Shown piece after piece: positions 8,703-15,931 of a DNA stretch of 64,000 nucleotides (positions are counted from its first letter, which is position 1; the number at the start of each line of letters is the position of its first letter). A model generated the notes under the pieces. That model was not told the DNA's origin and ran no database searches. It was given only the letters and a program-made list of their open reading frames with translations. The DNA is taken from positions 35,325-99,324 of the forward strand of contig JANQFL010000110.1 of the NCBI GenBank assembly GCA_028277845.1, in the 5' to 3' direction. Position numbers and translations under genes: made by a program. The stretch comes from Sneathiellales bacterium (lineage in GTDB: Bacteria; Pseudomonadota; Alphaproteobacteria; JANQFL01).

Positions 8703-9903
8703 CGGTCTTGCCGCCTTGGAAACCGGCCTCGCAATAACTCAAATAGTACTGCCATAGCCGATGGAACCGCCGGTCGAATCCGAATTGCTGAATGCGGGGC
8801 CAGTTGTCGAGGAACGCATTGCGCCAGCGGCGCAGGCTTTCCGCGTAGGACGGCCCGAATGCAAAGGCATCCTGGATGAGAAAGCCACCCGCGTGCGCTG
8901 CTTCTCCGAATTTGGCCGGGCTGGGCAGCATGCCGCCGGGAAAGATATATCGTTGAATAAAGTCGGGATTGCGCCGGTAACCCTCGAAGGAGTCATCTCC
9001 GATCGTGATGACCTGCAGGGCGGCGTGCCCTCCCGGCTTCAGGCGGTCGCGCAAAACCGAAAAATAGGCCGGCCAGTTCTTTTCGCCCACGGCTTCGAAC
9101 ATTTCGATCGATACGATTTTGTCGAAGCTGCCGGAAACGTCGCGGTAGTCCTGCAATTTGATCGTGACCCGGTCTGCCATTCCCGCCTTGGCCATGCGTG
9201 CGCGGGCGAAAGCCGCCTGTTCGGTCGACAGTGTCAGCCCGGTGACGTGGCAGCCGAATTCCGCGGCGGCCATTTCGGCGAAACCGCCCCAGCCGCAGCC
9301 GATTTCCAGTACCCGTTCGCCCGGTTTCAGGTTCAACTGATGGGCCAGGCGCAGATATTTCCGCCGCTGGGCGGAGGCATGGTTTTCCCCGGGCGACGCG
9401 AAAAGCCCGGACGAGTAGGACATCGAACTGTCCAGCCAGTGCCGGTAGAAATCGTTGCCGAGATCGTAATGGGCGGCGATGTTGCGCCGGCTGCCGCGCC
9501 GTGTGTTGGCGCGTCCGGCGTGATGGAGACGTGCCGCCACGGCCGTCCACCAGGGGCGCCGGAGGGCGCCGGATATGGCGGCTTCGTTTTCCACGCCAAG
9601 GCGCAATACGCTGGTGAGGTCCGGCGTCTCCCAGTCTCCGGCAATGTAGCCCTCCGCCAAACCCATATCGCCGGATACGAGGATCCGGGATATGGCGCGC
9701 AGGCGGTTGATGCGCACATCCGCGCGTGGACCGGCGCGGTGGCCTGAATATGTTCGGGGTAAACCCGATGGGAGGGTCACGGTCAGCTCCCCCGCCTCCA
9801 GGCCGCCGAGCCATCTGGAGAGCACGATTTCCGCAATGTGGGAACGTCGACCCGCGCCGCGCGCAAGGGTTTGGTGGACCGTTTGACTGATCGTGGACTC
9901 CAT
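8671..9903 (-). CDS. cyclopropane-fatty-acyl-phospholipid synthase family methyltransferase
   Basis: SAM-dependent methyltransferase of 410 residues predicted to modify unsaturated acyl chains of membrane phospholipids, making cyclopropane or related methylated (furan-precursor) acids. The AHYDLGNDFYRHWLDSSMSYS segment and the SAM-binding VLEIGCGWGGFAE motif are diagnostic of the Cfa family. A C-terminal GGMLPS region and RRWRNAF helix complete the domain. A cfa-type gene is an established RpoE target during singlet-oxygen stress in Rhodobacter. It lies 12 bp after DUF1365 and overlaps the MFS gene by 32 bp, in the predicted ECF-controlled operon. Confidence 0.93.
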   Translation of the reverse strand: MESTISQTVHQTLARGAGRRSHIAEIVLSRWLGGLEAGELTVTLPSGLPRTYSGHRAGPRADVRINRLRAISRILVSGDMGLAEGYIAGDWETPDLTSVLRLGVENEAAISGALRRPWWTAVAARLHHAGRANTRRGSRRNIAAHYDLGNDFYRHWLDSSMSYSSGLFASPGENHASAQRRKYLRLAHQLNLKPGERVLEIGCGWGGFAEMAAAEFGCHVTGLTLSTEQAAFARARMAKAGMADRVTIKLQDYRDVSGSFDKIVSIEMFEAVGEKNWPAYFSVLRDRLKPGGHAALQVITIGDDSFEGYRRNPDFIQRYIFPGGMLPSPAKFGEAAHAGGFLIQDAFAFGPSYAESLRRWRNAFLDNWPRIQQFGFDRRFHRLWQYYLSYCEAGFQGGKTDVYQYVLARR

Positions 9904-9915
9904 CTGAACGAGCTC

Positions 9916-10707
9916 TCAATATCGGGATGACTGCATTGGGCCGGCGCTACTTTGCACGGGCTGCCGGGCCGCTTCATGGCGGAAAACGCGAAGCCCTTTC
10001 AGGAACAGCTTCAGTGCATGCCAATGAATGGCCGCGGTGACCTTGAGGGTCATAAAGGGGAACGCGGCCAGTAATCGCGCGAGTACGGCGTCGTCGAATG
10101 GCTGCCTGGTCCCGCGGAAGGACGCCGCCAACAACAGGCCGTCGGTGTCTTCCTGTCTGATGACGATATTGACCGTCGTATCCGGGGGCAGAATACGAAA
10201 GTGATAATCGGCGTCAGGCCCGACAAAGGGCGAGACATACAGGTGTTTCCCGCAACGCTGTTTGATGACGCCCTGCTGTGCGGCGTCGACCGGAATGACA
10301 TATGTGTGGCGTTCCTTGAAGGTGTTGCACACTTCGTAAAGGATGGCCATGAGGCCGCCGTCACGGCGATAGCAAAAGTACGTGCTCAAGGGATTGAACA
10401 CGTAACCGAATATGCGCGGGTAACACAGCAGCCGAATCGCTCCGCCGTCGACGGGTAGTCCGGCTGAATGAAGGTGCCGTTCGACCCACGGACGCAGCGG
10501 TTCGCCCGTCAGGGGGCCATGGTCACGGTCGTAGAAGGACAGCGGACGAGGTCTGTTGTAGCCGAACATACGGGACTGCCGGTCGATCGCGGGCAGTTCG
10601 TCCAGATCGAGCAGCAGCGAAAAGACGCGGTAGCGCAAATAGTGTCGTTTTGGCCGGAAGCGTTTGTGAACGACCTCCCCGCGATATACGGCGCTGTAGT
10701 CGCTCAT
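9916..10707 (-). CDS. DUF1365 domain-containing protein
   Basis: DUF1365 family protein of 263 residues. Typical elements are the N-terminal VYRGEVVHKRFRPKRHYLRY, the FGYNRPRPLSFYDRDHG motif, and the central FGYVFNPLSTYFCYRRDG block. The ATG at 10707 shares ATGA with the stop of the FAD oxidoreductase gene, which sets the start. The triplet FAD oxidoreductase-DUF1365-Cfa is a recurrent, conserved set in proteobacteria, and members have been linked to fatty-acid modification after cyclopropanation. The exact reaction is not known from sequence. Confidence 0.9.
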   Translation of the reverse strand: MSDYSAVYRGEVVHKRFRPKRHYLRYRVFSLLLDLDELPAIDRQSRMFGYNRPRPLSFYDRDHGPLTGEPLRPWVERHLHSAGLPVDGGAIRLLCYPRIFGYVFNPLSTYFCYRRDGGLMAILYEVCNTFKERHTYVIPVDAAQQGVIKQRCGKHLYVSPFVGPDADYHFRILPPDTTVNIVIRQEDTDGLLLAASFRGTRQPFDDAVLARLLAAFPFMTLKVTAAIHWHALKLFLKGLRVFRHEAARQPVQSSAGPMQSSRY

Positions 10708-12095
10708 GCCGTGATCGCCAAATCGGTTTCGGTGATACGGATGCGGCCGTTTTCCCCGGGCACCGTCCACGGACGGCGTTCGCCACCCAGCCGTTCGGCG
10801 ACCGCAAGGCCCGATTGCAAGGCGTCTTCATGAAAGCCATGGCCGAAATAGCTGCCGCAGAACCAAGTTCGCCGTCTTCCCTGCAGCGACCAAAGGTCCT
10901 GTTGCGACCGCAACGCTTGCCGGTCGAAATAGGGGTGCGTGTAATTAAACGTTTGAATGACGGTCCCCGGGGCCGGATCGTGGACCGGGTTCAACGTCAC
11001 GAAGACCTGTTCATGGCAGGGAAGCGATTGCAGCCGGTTCATCCAGTAGGTTACGCACAGGGCGGTATCATCGTGCGGCTTCACGCCTTCGATGAAATTC
11101 CAGCTCGACCAGACACGGCGCCGTTTCGGCATCAGAGTCGGGTCCCGGTGCAGCACGGCGCGGTTTTCCGTATAGCGCCAGCAACCGAGGATGCGGTCTT
11201 CCAAAGGATCAGGGTCAGCCAGCAGGCGATAGGCCTGATCGGCATGGGTGGCGACAACCACATGATCGAACTGCTGCACCGCGCCGAATTCGTCCGCGAC
11301 GGTGACGCCGTTGGGTCCACGCCTGATCGCGCGTACGCCGCCAAATCGAATGCGATCCCTGTACGGGGCGGTGAGACGCGCGACATACGCCTTGCTACCA
11401 CCATCCACCGTGCGCCATTGCGGGCGCCGCTGCAATTCGAGCAGTCCATGGCTGACAAAAAAACGGATAAACGATTTCGCGGGATAGGCTTCCATGTCCG
11501 CGGGCGTGGTTGACCAGATCGCCGCGCCCATCGGCAGCAGGTGGTCACGAATGAACCGCGTGCCGTAGCCGTGCCGGCGCAGATACGTGCCGAAGGATAA
11601 TTCCTCGGCGTTCGCGTCGTCCAGAAGGGCGGGCGCTTCGCGGTAGAAGCGCAGCAGTTCGCGAATCATCCGCCAAAACCGCGGCCGAACGACGTTCCTG
11701 CGCTGACCAAGCAGCCCGTTCGGACCCGTGCCCGAATATTCGAACGCGCCGCCGGCCAGTGACGCGGAGAACGACATGTCGCTGGCCTTGGTCGGCACAC
11801 CCAGATGCGCGAAAAGGGCGGTCAAATTGGGATAATTGCGTTCATTGTAGACGATGAACCCGGTATCGACGGGCACCGTGCCGGATCGTGTGGACATTTC
11901 GACCGTATTGGAATGCCCGCCGATGCGCGGTTCCCGTTCATAGACCGTGACATGATGGTTGCGCGACAGCATCCATGCGGATGCCATGCCCGCGATTCCC
12001 GTGCCGATGACGGCGATATTCAATCGCGGTTTGCTTATGGGAACAATTTGGTTCAAGGGTCTGCACTCTTGTTGGCCGGCGGGGCGCACCGGCAT
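10704..12095 (-). CDS. FAD-dependent oxidoreductase (amine-oxidase-like), first gene of the cfa operon
   Basis: Flavoprotein of ~463 residues with an N-terminal dinucleotide-binding motif (AVIGTGIAGMASAW) and the amine-oxidase/desaturase-like pattern GGHSNTVEM and VDTGFIVYNERNYPNL. Family members sit beside DUF1365 and cfa genes and probably oxidise modified lipid chains (inference from conserved neighbourhood). A predicted RpoE promoter (12113-12142) lies just upstream. With it, the ATG at 12095 would have a very short leader, so a TTG at 12056 (starting just before NQIVPISKPRLN) is an alternative. It ends with ATGA overlap into DUF1365 and is the lead gene of a five-gene operon. Confidence 0.9.
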   Translation of the reverse strand: MPVRPAGQQECRPLNQIVPISKPRLNIAVIGTGIAGMASAWMLSRNHHVTVYEREPRIGGHSNTVEMSTRSGTVPVDTGFIVYNERNYPNLTALFAHLGVPTKASDMSFSASLAGGAFEYSGTGPNGLLGQRRNVVRPRFWRMIRELLRFYREAPALLDDANAEELSFGTYLRRHGYGTRFIRDHLLPMGAAIWSTTPADMEAYPAKSFIRFFVSHGLLELQRRPQWRTVDGGSKAYVARLTAPYRDRIRFGGVRAIRRGPNGVTVADEFGAVQQFDHVVVATHADQAYRLLADPDPLEDRILGCWRYTENRAVLHRDPTLMPKRRRVWSSWNFIEGVKPHDDTALCVTYWMNRLQSLPCHEQVFVTLNPVHDPAPGTVIQTFNYTHPYFDRQALRSQQDLWSLQGRRRTWFCGSYFGHGFHEDALQSGLAVAERLGGERRPWTVPGENGRIRITETDLAITA

Positions 12096-12112
12096 CCGCG
12101 TTCAGATGAATA

Positions 12113-12142
12113 TGTCTACGGCCGTTGTCCTTGATTGGATCA
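12113..12142 (-). promoter_or_regulatory. predicted RpoE (ECF11-type) promoter of the FAD oxidoreductase-cfa operon
   Basis: Read on the minus strand: TGATCC at 12142-12137, an 18-bp spacer, then TAGACA at 12118-12113. It mirrors the rpoE promoter on the other strand, whose -35 element lies 23 bp away. Both agree with the TGATCC-type -35 element reported for RpoE of Rhodobacter sphaeroides. Confidence 0.8.
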
Positions 12143-12164
12143 CTCGAAATTACGCCATTCCGGG

Positions 12165-12194
12165 TGATCCACGGGAAAGCCGGCAACGTAGACG
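12165..12194 (+). promoter_or_regulatory. predicted autoregulatory RpoE (ECF11-type) promoter of the sigma-chrR operon
   Basis: TGATCC at 12165-12170, 18-bp spacer, TAGACG at 12189-12194. Its position before the ECF sigma gene implies positive autoregulation, as is usual for this group. Transcription would begin near 12200, which excludes the in-frame ATG at 12199 and supports the ATG at 12274 as translation start. Confidence 0.8.
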
Positions 12195-12273
12195 TAATAT
12201 GGATGCATCATGCACGCTTCGCCGCTCAACCGCGGAATTGGTATCAAATGGCCGTCCGGCTTATGCTGATCGC

Positions 12274-12888
12274 ATGGGACAACGGCGTCCGCGTCCAGGC
12301 GAACTGTCGGCGGTCACCCACGGAAGCAATGCGAGGAAAAGCACTATCGATCAGTTGGATCAGTGGATTGCCGCGGTGGCCGATGCTCAGGATCGCTCTG
12401 CTTTTGCGGCCCTGTTCGAACATTTCGCGCCCCGCATCAACGCTTTTCTTCAGCGCCAAGGGAGCGATCCGGCGCAGGCGGAAGAGGTTGTGCAGGAAAC
12501 CATGGTCAATGTTTGGCGCAAGGCAAGCCTGTTCGATCCCGCGCGCGCTTCCGCATCGACATGGGTGTTCACGATCGCGCGCAATTTACGCATCGACATG
12601 ATTCGCAAGGCAAGCCGGCCCGAGCCGGACATGATGGATCCGGCCTTCGTGCCCGATGCCGATCCGCCACCCGAGGAGATCATCGTCCGCAATCAAACAG
12701 CCGGCCGGCTGAAGGACGCCGTCGCCAAACTGCCGCAGGCGCAGCAGGATGTTTTGCGCCTGGCCTTCTTCGAGGAAAAGGCGCACCCGCAAGTGGCCGA
12801 GGAACTGGATATCCCGCTCGGCACGGTCAAGTCGCGGATCCGCCTGGCATTCAAGAGTATCCGCTCCGAGTTTGGAGATCCGTCATGA
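12274..12888 (+). CDS. rpoE: RNA polymerase sigma factor, ECF11 (RpoE/ChrR-type)
   Basis: Extracytoplasmic-function sigma factor of about 204 residues. Region 2 covers FAALFEHFAPRINAFL...EEVVQETMVNVWRKA and the -10-reading helix ASTWVFTIARNLRIDMIRK. Region 4 covers LPQAQQDVLRLAFFEEKAHPQVAEELDIPLGTVKSRIRLA with its helix-turn-helix. The stop overlaps the ChrR start as ATGA, the usual coupling for a sigma/anti-sigma pair. It is divergent from the cfa operon, with facing RpoE-type promoters between them. By analogy with Rhodobacter it would direct the response to singlet oxygen and related organic peroxides. The frame is open upstream, but the promoter at 12165-12194 rules out earlier starts. 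Confidence 0.92.
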   Translation: MGQRRPRPGELSAVTHGSNARKSTIDQLDQWIAAVADAQDRSAFAALFEHFAPRINAFLQRQGSDPAQAEEVVQETMVNVWRKASLFDPARASASTWVFTIARNLRIDMIRKASRPEPDMMDPAFVPDADPPPEEIIVRNQTAGRLKDAVAKLPQAQQDVLRLAFFEEKAHPQVAEELDIPLGTVKSRIRLAFKSIRSEFGDPS

Positions 12889-13547
12889 GTATTCATCACC
12901 ACCCGAGCGAAGAACTCCTGCTCGATTATGCCGCCGGTGCCTTGGGCGAGGCATGGAGTCTGGCCGTTGCCACGCATCTGGCCTTGTGCCCCGCTTGCCG
13001 CCGGACGGTTGGCCGGATGGAAGCCGTCGGTGGCAAGCTGTTGGATGACATCGCGCCGCAGCCGCTGACCGATTCGGCACGGGACGCCGTGATGGCGCGG
13101 CTGGACGAACCGGTCGGGAAGCCGGAATCGATCGCGCCGGCAGCGCCGGCCGGCGGTTCGGTTCCGCATCTGCCGCGGCCGTTGCGGGATTATGTCGGCG
13201 GCGATACGGATGCGGTGGCGTGGCGGCGCCTGGGATTGGGTGCCTATCAGGCACTTATTCTGACCGGCGACGATAACGTTACGGCACGGCTGTTGCGTAT
13301 TCCGGCCGGAAAACCGGTGCCGACCCATACGCACAACGGTCTCGAATTGACGCTCGTACTGTGCGGGGCGTTTTCCGACGCGACCGGCCATTATGGCCGG
13401 GGCGACCTGCAGGAAGCGGACGAAAACCTGGAACACCGGCCGCACGCCACACCCGAGGAGGACTGCATCTGCCTGGCGGTCACCGACGCGCCGTTGCGGT
13501 TTTCCAGCTTCGCCGCCCGGATGGTTCAGCCGTTTATCGGAATATGA
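12885..13547 (+). CDS. chrR: ChrR-family zinc anti-sigma factor
   Basis: Anti-sigma factor of 220 residues holding the ECF sigma inactive until singlet oxygen or a similar signal appears. The N-terminal zinc-binding anti-sigma domain has His6, His31, Cys35 and Cys38, the same four numbered positions known for Rhodobacter sphaeroides ChrR. The C-terminal cupin-like domain retains a putative second metal set (His148, His150, Glu154, His184) with the spacing of the Rhodobacter protein, in PTHTHNGLELTLVL and ENLEHRPH. It is cytoplasmic with no membrane segment. ATGA overlap with the sigma gene implies stoichiometric co-translation. Confidence 0.94.
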   Translation: MSIHHHPSEELLLDYAAGALGEAWSLAVATHLALCPACRRTVGRMEAVGGKLLDDIAPQPLTDSARDAVMARLDEPVGKPESIAPAAPAGGSVPHLPRPLRDYVGGDTDAVAWRRLGLGAYQALILTGDDNVTARLLRIPAGKPVPTHTHNGLELTLVLCGAFSDATGHYGRGDLQEADENLEHRPHATPEEDCICLAVTDAPLRFSSFAARMVQPFIGI

Positions 13548-13569
13548 ACCGGCGGCTTTCGGCGCGCGT

Positions 13570-13962
13570 CTAAACCGCGAAAACCTGGACGCCGACAAGC
13601 ACCAGCCCCAGGGTGGCGAAGTTCCAGCTGAACGTGCGCAGCCAGGGAATGCCCATGGCGTAGAGCGGCAGATACAGCACCCGCCCGCCCAGATAGAGGC
13701 CGGCGCCCCATGTGCTGAGGTGACCGCTGGTGCCGGTTACATGAACGACCAGGATGCAGGCGGCAAACAACGGGAAGGTTTCGAGAAAGTTCCACTGGGC
13801 CCGATGGAACCGCCCGACCAGACCTTGGCGGGGACGCGCCTCATCCCGTGGGCCGACGGTATAGGCGTTGCCTTCCTGCGCCTTGTAGAGAAAGGACGAC
13901 AGGGAAAGATGGATCAACCCCAAAAGTACGGCGCCGAGCAGGGTCCATAACTCGAAGGTCAT
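13570..13962 (-). CDS. MAPEG family membrane protein
   Basis: Integral membrane protein of 130 residues with four hydrophobic helices, matching the MAPEG family (membrane-associated proteins in eicosanoid and glutathione metabolism). The glutathione-binding-type segment GLVGRFHRAQWNFLETFPLFA is characteristic, and the C-terminal helix is WNFATLGLVLVGVQVF. It is convergent with chrR with only 22 bp between stops. Bacterial MAPEG proteins may be glutathione transferases or peroxidases acting on lipid peroxides, which would fit the neighbourhood, but no RpoE-type promoter was seen before it. Confidence 0.88.
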   Translation of the reverse strand: MTFELWTLLGAVLLGLIHLSLSSFLYKAQEGNAYTVGPRDEARPRQGLVGRFHRAQWNFLETFPLFAACILVVHVTGTSGHLSTWGAGLYLGGRVLYLPLYAMGIPWLRTFSWNFATLGLVLVGVQVFAV

Positions 13963-14037
13963 CGCTGGCGAACGCCCCGGCCGTTGTTTCAGTTCGTGGC
14001 GCGCAGGTTACAGAACGGATTTCGGATTGCAAACCGC

Positions 14038-14682
14038 TCAGTGCTGGGGGATGCCCTTGTAGGCCATGTCGCCCCAGAGCTGCTTGACCCGCTGATTGCG
14101 TCCGCAGTTCCAACGGTAATATTTGTAGCGCAGTGGGCTCTTTTTGTAGAAATCCTGGTGATAGTCCTCGGCGTCGAAGAACGGCACTGCGTCCTTGATC
14201 GGCGTGACGACGGATTTGCCGAGATCCTTCTCCGCCTTCGCTTTCGAGTCCTCGGCCGCTTTGCGTTGTTCCGCGCCGTCAACGAATATGGCGGTTTCAT
14301 AGGATTGCCCCCGGTCGCAGAACTGGCCGCCGCCGTCGGTCGGGTCGACAGACCGCCAAAACGCCGTCAGTAAGTGGTCGTAGGATACCTTCGACGGATC
14401 GTAAGTAATGCGCACCGCCTCGTAATGGCCGGTACCGCCCGCCGTAACCTGTTTGTAGGTCGGATTGGGCGAAATGCCGCCCGTATACCCCGAAACCGTG
14501 GCCACGACGCCGGGGATGGCATCGAAGTCGGATTCCACGCACCAGAAACAGCCGCCGGCGAATATGGCGGTGGCCAGTGTTTCGTCCTGCTGGGCCAGAG
14601 CGCCCTTCAACGCGAACGATCCCGCGACGAGCGCGATGGCAACAACAAGACTTGCAGTGACTGTTCGGGCGGTGCGCTGCAT
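14038..14682 (-). CDS. msrA: exported peptide-methionine (S)-S-oxide reductase
   Basis: Repairs methionine-S-sulfoxide in oxidised proteins. The catalytic motif GCFWC contains Cys45 (nucleophile) and Cys48, followed by the conserved SGYTGG and GGTGHYEAV blocks and the YFYRWNCGRN-like C-terminal region (here YKYYRWNCGRNQRV). An N-terminal signal peptide (residues ~8-31, VVAIALVAGSFALKGALAQ) is unusual for MsrA, which is normally cytosolic, and predicts a periplasmic enzyme. The start at 14682 has a strong AAGGAGG. It stands alone; no RpoE-type promoter was found upstream. Confidence 0.94.
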   Translation of the reverse strand: MQRTARTVTASLVVAIALVAGSFALKGALAQQDETLATAIFAGGCFWCVESDFDAIPGVVATVSGYTGGISPNPTYKQVTAGGTGHYEAVRITYDPSKVSYDHLLTAFWRSVDPTDGGGQFCDRGQSYETAIFVDGAEQRKAAEDSKAKAEKDLGKSVVTPIKDAVPFFDAEDYHQDFYKKSPLRYKYYRWNCGRNQRVKQLWGDMAYKGIPQH

Positions 14683-14775
14683 GGTAAGGGCCTCCTTCTG
14701 GCGTCGCCCTAGAATATGCCCGCCTTGGCGGCTATCGCCACCACACAGTCTTTCACAAATGCGTGGGAAACAGGG

Positions 14776-15468
14776 TTAAGCGACCCGTTTCTGTTCCGCG
14801 GCGAAAGGACTGAGGCCGAGCCAAGTCTGTATCGCCCGAGCGATATTCTTGTCGCCGACCAGTTCGATCTTGTCCTGTTCCTTCCTGACCGTCGTCAGGC
14901 CCATCCAGATCGCCGTCATCGTGCGCAAATCGGTGGTGACGTAAAGGTCGACGTCGAACCCGGGATCCGCCCAGCACAAATCGACCTCGCCGTCCGGCTC
15001 GATGACCAGCCACCAGTTCCGTTTGGAAGCCGGCAATTCCGAATACAGAAATTGAATCACCGTGCGCGTTTCGGGCAAGGGGTCGGTGTTGAGGTTGCGG
15101 CGCATGTCCCACATCAACAGGGACGGATCCAGGTTTTTCAGCGAAAGCGAGGATTCGACCCACTTCTGGCCCCAGAAGCCGACCGTTTCCACAACCGGGC
15201 GCAGATCCTTGCCGGCTTCGGTGAGATGGTATTCGAACACTCCCTGCGCAGATTTCAACGCCCGGCGTTCGATGATGCCGGCGGCCTCCAGGTCCTTCAA
15301 CCGTTGGGACAAAAGCGCCGGTGACATCTTTGGAACGCCTCTGCGCAAGTCGTTGAACCGTGTCGATCCGGCAATCAGTTCCCGTAATAAAACCATGGTC
15401 CAACGGGTACACAGCACCTCGGACGCCATGGCGACCGGGCAGAATTGTTTGTAGCTGGCCTGGGACAA
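14776..15468 (-). CDS. HxlR-family regulator with C-terminal SCP2-like domain
   Basis: Winged-helix transcription regulator of 230 residues. Residues ~1-105 are the HxlR domain (CTRWTMVLLRELIAGSTRFNDL, SPALLSQRLKDLEAAGII, YHLTEAGKDL). The C-terminal ~110 residues resemble an SCP2-type lipid-binding domain, a known fusion in this family. The start is a TTG at 15468 preceded by AAGGAGG; the frame extends further upstream but without a ribosome-binding site. It is divergent from DUF1330 across a region with a strong palindrome (15518-15544), the probable operator for both genes. The inducer is unknown. Confidence 0.85.
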   Translation of the reverse strand: MSQASYKQFCPVAMASEVLCTRWTMVLLRELIAGSTRFNDLRRGVPKMSPALLSQRLKDLEAAGIIERRALKSAQGVFEYHLTEAGKDLRPVVETVGFWGQKWVESSLSLKNLDPSLLMWDMRRNLNTDPLPETRTVIQFLYSELPASKRNWWLVIEPDGEVDLCWADPGFDVDLYVTTDLRTMTAIWMGLTTVRKEQDKIELVGDKNIARAIQTWLGLSPFAAEQKRVA

Positions 15469-15517
15469 AGCAGCCTCCTTGTCGTTTGTTTTGCGAAAAT
15501 CTATCGGACCGCTCCGG

Positions 15518-15544
15518 ACTGTACCAGTACAGTTTCTGTACTGG
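15518..15544. promoter_or_regulatory. palindromic operator between HxlR regulator and DUF1330 gene
   Basis: CCAGTACAG-TTT-CTGTACTGG is a perfect 9-bp inverted repeat (15524-15544). It overlaps a second, ACTGTAC-CA-GTACAGT (15518-15533). Three GTAC cores occur in 21 bp. The site lies midway between the divergent genes, as expected for an autoregulating HxlR dimer site. Confidence 0.65.
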
Positions 15545-15604
15545 CGGAAACAAACTCGTCTCAACCAATCTGGGTTCTTTGCAATCGAAATCGGGAGAAC
15601 GAAG

Positions 15605-15931
15605 ATGAGCGTCTTTCTGATAGCCGACATCAAGGTCACGGACGACGGCTGGGTTCCTGAGTACGCCGGTCATGTGCACGACATCGTCGCCCGGCACGGC
15701 GGCCGGTATCTGTCCCGCAGCGGCAACATTCGTACGCTGGAGGGAATGCCCTCAGATTCCACCCTGATGGCCATCATCCAGTTTCCGGCCATGGAAAATG
15801 TCGACGCGTTCGTCGCCGACCCGGAGTACGAACCCTACGGCAGCGCGCGGCAAGCCGGGAGCATCAGCCGCATGCAGGTCATAGATGACAGCGACGTAGC
15901 CGGAACCATTCCTTATCTGACGGGCAGTTGA
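15605..15931 (+). CDS. DUF1330 domain-containing protein
   Basis: Small protein (108 aa) of the DUF1330 family, which adopts a dimeric ferredoxin-like alpha/beta-barrel fold. Typical parts are the first strand MSVFLIADIKVTD, the HGGRYLSRSGN segment and the AIIQFPAMENVDAFVADPEY helix with the following YEPYGSAR. Start at 15605 with GGGAG upstream. It is probably controlled by the divergent HxlR regulator. Its 3' end overlaps the convergent GT-C gene by 19 bp. No enzymatic role is established for the family; it may be a monooxygenase-like or ligand-binding protein. Confidence 0.85.
   Translation: MSVFLIADIKVTDDGWVPEYAGHVHDIVARHGGRYLSRSGNIRTLEGMPSDSTLMAIIQFPAMENVDAFVADPEYEPYGSARQAGSISRMQVIDDSDVAGTIPYLTGS

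Noticed and set aside
12199..12273. Earlier in-frame start of the ECF sigma gene
   Set aside because: The ATG at 12199 lies at the predicted transcription start of the promoter 12165-12194, so it could not be translated with a leader.
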